This document shows positions 60,952 through 64,000 of a stretch of DNA of 64,000 nt, one piece after another (the first letter of the stretch is position 1; each line of letters starts with the position of its first letter). The position numbers and the translations under genes are program-made. This DNA comes from Streptacidiphilus jiangxiensis. GTDB taxonomy: Bacteria > Actinomycetota > Actinomycetes > Streptomycetales > Streptomycetaceae. Under the pieces are notes generated by a model. The model was not told the origin of the DNA and ran no database searches. It worked only from the letters and a program-made list of their open reading frames with translations. The DNA is taken from the NCBI RefSeq assembly GCF_900109465.1, contig NZ_FOAZ01000020.1, forward strand, positions 62,001 to 126,000. The letters run 5' to 3'.

Positions 60952-61146
60952 GTGCTGACGAACGTGGATCACGGCATCACCGCGCTGATTCCGGTCGTGG
61001 CCGGCTATGCGATGTACGTCAACTTCGGGGGCCAGTTCGGCAGGACCCCCCGAGCGCGCCGCCGCTACCGACGAGGCGGAATCGCATTGATGGCCTTCGG
61101 ACTGCTGCTGGTCGCCCTGACGCTCTGGGTTGCAGTGCGCCACTAG
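60952..61146 (+). CDS. Small two-helix membrane protein
   Basis: From GTG 60952 (GGGGGCG upstream) the frame encodes 64 residues: a first hydrophobic helix (ITALIPVVAGYAMYVN), a basic loop (RTPRARRRYRRGG) and a second helix (IALMAFGLLLVALTLWVAVR). This is a plausible small membrane protein of unknown role. A longer in-frame start at 60847 would add an improbable leader through the hairpin. Its end touches the stop of the IS481 remnant. Confidence 0.5.
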   Translation: MLTNVDHGITALIPVVAGYAMYVNFGGQFGRTPRARRRYRRGGIALMAFGLLLVALTLWVAVRH

Positions 61147-61373
61147 CTGTATTGATCCGCAGCGTTGTTGACTCGGCTGACGGGGGTCTGACCTCCCAGG
61201 GCGGTGTGGCAGCGGAGGTAGTTGTAGCGGTGGAGGAAGTCGGGCAGTGCGTCCGTTCGTTCCTGGTTGGACGTGTAGGGGCGCAGGCACGCCCACTCGT
61301 CGGCCAGGGTGCGGTGGAAGCGCTCAACCTTCCCGCTGGTCTGCGGGCGGTAGGGGCCGCACGACCGCGACAC
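61143..61373 (-). pseudogene. IS481-type transposase C-terminal remnant
   Basis: The frame reads GPYRPQTSGKVERFHRTLAD, EWACLRPYTSNQERTDALPD and FLHRYNYLRCHTALGG, then SRVNNAADQYS and a stop. This is the integrase-core end of IS481-family transposases (RPYRPQTNGKxERFHRTL, YNxxRxHxALGGxxP). It keeps the Glu-containing KVERFHRT motif but lacks the rest of the DDE domain. The next 270 bp to the right contains no gene I can support. Confidence 0.85.
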
Positions 61374-61645
61374 CGCACCCGACGGCCTCTACGCCACCGG
61401 CGCCCCGGCCGAAGCGATCGACCCGCGCACCCTGAACCCGGGCAGCAAGGGCAGCAGGACCGAGCGCTCCGGAGGCGGCCCGCCGTGCAGCGCCAAGCAG
61501 GAACTCGGACAACCCCTCCGCTGCGACGCTCGAGGCGGTCCATCCACACGCGGCCTCGACCTGGACACTCCGCGCGGACACGTTCGAGTGACCCAGCGGC
61601 GAGGCACAACAGACCTTGCGTCGCTGCGGCCTTACGGTCACGGCC

Positions 61646-62236
61646 ATGCGCGTTCCTGCTGCCGCCTGCACGTGCGGGCCTTCCGTCATCGAGGGCCCTG
61701 GCCTGATGGCAGCCGACCTCCTCTACCGCTCACGCCTGTACGCCGAACGCCGCCAGAGCGGAAGGCGGCTGCGCCGACGGGAGTCGGACCACCTGCCCGG
61801 ACACCTGCTCCGCCTGATTGCCGCGAGGATGACCGGGGACGCGGCGGTACTGTTCCGTCTCGACGGCGCCCGGGATGAAGCGCCACCCGACCAGCTGCGG
61901 GCCGGGCTGGCATGGTTGCATGACCACCAGTTCATTGCCCTGGAAGGCACCGTGGACGCCATCGCACGGGTGTGGGTGAACCCGGCCGTCGCCGTGCGCG
62001 GCGGGGCGGACCCGCGGACTGCCGCTGCCCGACACCACTTCCCGTACATCTCGGTCGCGGACACGGGGATGGCAGCAGAGGAGCCGGTCACTTTCCACCC
62101 CTACCATCCGGACCTGTGGGAAGTCGTCTACGAAGGCAACCAGGAGACCTTCGACCAGAGCACCTTCTTGGACTGGCAGTGCCCTCGGCACGGACAGTCC
62201 AGTGTCTACCCGCGGCTGGTGCCAGACCGCGAGTAA
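61646..62236 (+). CDS. Hypothetical protein, possible winged-helix fold
   Basis: From ATG 61646 the frame has 196 codons (ATG 61706, opening MAADLLYRSRLYAERR, is an alternative). The central part (HLLRLIAARMTGDAAVLFRL, LRAGLAWLHDHQFIALEG) followed by ARVWVNPAVAVRGG looks like a winged helix plus a wing strand, reminiscent of plasmid replication or accessory regulators. This is an impression, not an assignment. It ends shortly before a GH3 fragment. Confidence 0.5.
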   Translation: MRVPAAACTCGPSVIEGPGLMAADLLYRSRLYAERRQSGRRLRRRESDHLPGHLLRLIAARMTGDAAVLFRLDGARDEAPPDQLRAGLAWLHDHQFIALEGTVDAIARVWVNPAVAVRGGADPRTAAARHHFPYISVADTGMAAEEPVTFHPYHPDLWEVVYEGNQETFDQSTFLDWQCPRHGQSSVYPRLVPDRE

Positions 62237-62363
62237 GAAGAGCGGCACTCGCGGATCAGCTTCCACGATGCGGTGACCAACCAGATCGACCTGGTCGAAG
62301 GCGACATTCACAAGCTGCGCGGACTCACCGCACGCGGCGACTCCACCTACTACGTCGACCTCG

Positions 62364-62510
62364 GTCGTGGTCAACGCTGGCGCCCCCATCCTGATGCCGT
62401 GGCGTGACCAGGTCGCCGCGATCCTCCTCACCTGGTTCCCCGGCCAGGAAGGCGGCCCGGCCCTGGCCGACGTCCTGCTCGGCCACCGCGAACCCCAGGG
62501 GATGCTCTAG
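62364..62510 (+). pseudogene. GH3 beta-glucosidase fragment
   Basis: The frame reads VVVNAGAPILMPWRDQVAAI, LLTWFPGQEGGPALADVLLG and HREPQG to a stop. This is the GH3 C-terminal domain segment (VVVxNxGxPVxMPWxxxVxAxLxxWFPGQExGxALADVLxGxxxPxG). No catalytic N-terminal domain precedes it. The ~125 bp to its left (TNQIDLVEGDIHKLRGLTAR) is not recognised. Confidence 0.8.
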
Positions 62511-62520
62511 GCTCGGCCAC

Positions 62521-62925
62521 GTGATCTTCGACAGGTTCCCGTTGGTCGGCGGCTTCAAGGAACTGGAGTACGGCAGGCCGGACGCGCCGCCGATCCTGAC
62601 CGCGGTGCGGGCGACCGCGGCGGAGCGCGAGGACGATCTGGTTCGGTACCTGCGTGCTGGGACGGTCCTGGTCGCCACGCCCTCGGCTGTGCCCGACGTG
62701 CTGAGCGAGACCGGCGCGCTCATCGGAGGGCTGCACCTGCTGACCGATGGGCAGTGGCTGTGGTACTCCGACCTGGCTCACTACGTGGGGTGCTACCACG
62801 TGGAGCTCGACCCAGTGTTCATCGAGCACGCGCACGGCAACAACTGGGCCGTTCCGCAGGTCGGCGACGAGCACCTTGAGGCGATGGTGGCGTTGCTCAT
62901 TGGAGACGAAGACCAGTCGAACTGA
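62521..62925 (+). CDS. Hypothetical protein, immunity-protein-like
   Basis: The 134-residue product starts at GTG 62521. It is acidic and globular with aromatic-rich strands (VIFDRFPLVGGFKELEYG, IGGLHLLTDGQWLWYSDLAH, YVGCYHVELDPVFIEHAHGN). The WYSDLxxYVxxYxVxLDxxF pattern is one I associate with small orphan proteins in actinomycete accessory regions, sometimes near toxins. No family can be named. It starts right after the GH3 fragment. Confidence 0.6.
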   Translation: MIFDRFPLVGGFKELEYGRPDAPPILTAVRATAAEREDDLVRYLRAGTVLVATPSAVPDVLSETGALIGGLHLLTDGQWLWYSDLAHYVGCYHVELDPVFIEHAHGNNWAVPQVGDEHLEAMVALLIGDEDQSN

Positions 62926-62945
62926 TATCGCTGGCCGCGCCACGA

Positions 62946-63224
62946 TCACACCGAAGTTCGGGTCAACGGACGCGGACCCGAACGCGAAGCCGGCGTTGCC
63001 CGGGTCAGTCGCCGGACCATGATGCCGATCATCGCCCAGCGGATCATGGTCTCCGACCGCGCCGGGCTGGCCTCGTCGTCCCTAGCCAGAAGTCGGTGGG
63101 CGGTCAGCCACGAGAAGGTACCTGCTACCACCCAGCGCTTCGACTGGACTTGGAAGCCCCGTTGTTCAGGGTCCTTGCGGACGATCTGCCTCCATCCGGC
63201 GCGAACGTTCGGGCGCCTGCTCAC
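62946..63224 (-). pseudogene. IS5-type transposase remnant (C-terminal part)
   Basis: The frame reads QIVRKDPEQRGFQVQSKRWV, then TFSWLTAHRLLARDDEASPA and SETMIRWAMIGIMVRRL. This matches the end of an IS5-family (IS112-like) transposase (GFxVxPxRWVVERTFxWLxxxRRLxRDYE). The catalytic ERTF Glu/Arg are replaced (VAGTF). Upstream domains are absent. It differs from the IS5 piece at 46409. Confidence 0.75.
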
Positions 63225-64000
63225 GCGCTCGTACGGTCGGGAAGTTTCTCCAGCGCATCGCGCAGTGCCGCGCGCGAGGAGACGCCCAGCTTGGGAAAGA
63301 CCCGATAGAGATGTGAGCTGACGGTGCGGGGGGAGAGATGGGTCCGCTCGCCGATCTCCTTGTTGGTCAAGCCGCTGGCAGCAAGATCGGCGATCCGACG
63401 TTCCTGCCAGGTCAGCGAGGTCACCGGGAGTGCCGAGGCGCGGGCGGGCAGGTCGATCGCGCAGAGCTCGGCAAGCGCTCGCTCGGTCCAGGCGGTGGCG
63501 CCGAGCAGCTCGAACGAGGCCGCCGCGCGGCTGAGCAACTGACGTGAGGCCCGGCGGCCATGAAGCTGCCGAAGACGGATGCCGCGGGCCAGTTGGATCC
63601 GCGCCAGCTCGAACGGGAAGGTCGCACTCGTCGGATGTGCTTCGGCGCGGGCGTACATCTCGGCGGCCTCCTGCTCGTCCTCCGCGGTCATCGACAGGAC
63701 TCCGTAAGTCAGCAGGGCCAGCCGTGGTGAGATGTACGGAAGTCCGGCGGCCTGGGCAGCCAGCGCGTGGTCTCGGGCCTGTTGGGTGCGTCCCGTGTGC
63801 AGGGCAGCCTCGACCAGGTCGAGAAGTGTCTGCGAGGCCTGGTGCTGGTACGGCTCGAAGCTGCCCGGCCGGGTGATGCCGATCGCGTGGAGGTAGGCCG
63901 CCTCGTAGTCCCCCTCGCTCAGCGCGGCGATCGTGCCCGCGGTGTCGGCGAGCTGGGTCAGCAGCCCGATTCCGCGCGGGCGCGCCCAGGAGTCGACCTG
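63221..64000 (-). CDS. LuxR-family regulator, C-terminal part (cut by window edge)
   Basis: The last 259 residues of a rightward-truncated gene are present. They show helical repeats (LADTAGTIAALSEGDYEAAY, HQASQTLLDLVEAALHTGRT) typical of the TPR-like middle of LAL/large LuxR regulators. A C-terminal GerE helix-turn-helix follows: LTWQERRIADLAASGLTNKE then IGERTHLSPRTVSSHLYRVF and KLGVSSRAALRDAL. The ATPase domain expected for this class would lie beyond the window. Stop TGA is at 63221-63223. Confidence 0.9.
   Translation of the reverse strand, partial: QVDSWARPRGIGLLTQLADTAGTIAALSEGDYEAAYLHAIGITRPGSFEPYQHQASQTLLDLVEAALHTGRTQQARDHALAAQAAGLPYISPRLALLTYGVLSMTAEDEQEAAEMYARAEAHPTSATFPFELARIQLARGIRLRQLHGRRASRQLLSRAAASFELLGATAWTERALAELCAIDLPARASALPVTSLTWQERRIADLAASGLTNKEIGERTHLSPRTVSSHLYRVFPKLGVSSRAALRDALEKLPDRTSA

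Overview
The window is very GC-rich, codes densely on both strands with strong third-position G/C bias, and uses GGAGG-type ribosome binding sites. It also carries SARP/BTAD and NB-ARC regulators, a SpoIIE/anti-sigma-kinase-type protein, LacI-controlled sugar ABC importers without their own ATPase, and many secreted modular proteins. Together these indicate a filamentous actinomycete, probably Streptomycetaceae or a close relative. No rRNA, tRNA or CRISPR array was seen. The first ~39 kb looks like ordinary adaptive chromosome. The last ~24 kb is rich in gene fragments and transposase remnants, as in the chromosome arms of such organisms.

1-3 kb: a cut-off FAH-family hydrolase gene diverges from a FadR-type GntR regulator around repeats of an ATTCATCCGATGAAT-like palindrome, followed by a CocE/NonD hydrolase with a collagen-like insert. 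3-19 kb: a coherent glycan-use locus. It holds a secreted GH95-like enzyme, a LacI repressor, a sugar ABC importer (binding protein and two permeases), a cytoplasmic MGH1-like glycosidase, a mannose-6-phosphate-isomerase-like protein with a kinase-like N-terminal domain, a ROK sugar kinase, and a secreted GH87-like beta-helix enzyme with CBM6, choice-of-anchor-D and F5/8C modules. Two TAACGTTA-centred palindromes probably place the locus under the LacI protein. The logic would be outside cleavage, import, inside hydrolysis, phosphorylation and isomerisation.

19-28 kb: a DUF7144-like membrane protein, the NhaA antiporter, then a tight run of M17 aminopeptidase, AbgT transporter, SLC13-type permease, glutaminase-STAS and a CBS protein. 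This suggests peptide/glutamate handling, possibly pH homeostasis. 28-40 kb: a PAS/GAF/SpoIIE-like/HATPase protein whose phosphatase domain looks dead, a truncated Ku gene, a small frameshifted gene, then redox genes (peroxiredoxin-like, SDR with divergent TetR, GMC oxidoreductase, catalase-like) and a large SARP-type regulator preceded by helically phased CTTTCC repeats.

40-64 kb: secreted proteins (beta-propeller, collagen-like, ricin-type lectin), a DUF2829/Tad2-like protein, an APH-like protein lacking its catalytic Asp, a NADAR-domain protein, SMI1/KNR4, DUF6325/SHOCT, SRPBCC, an aldo/keto reductase with divergent TetR, an XRE/NB-ARC regulator and a ribbon-helix-helix protein. Between them lie fragments of IS701, IS5 (two), IS256 and IS481 transposases and of murF, gltB, dinB, chloramphenicol-phosphotransferase and GH3 genes. 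A LuxR-type regulator is cut by the right end. All family assignments come from reading the sequence; none was checked by database search.
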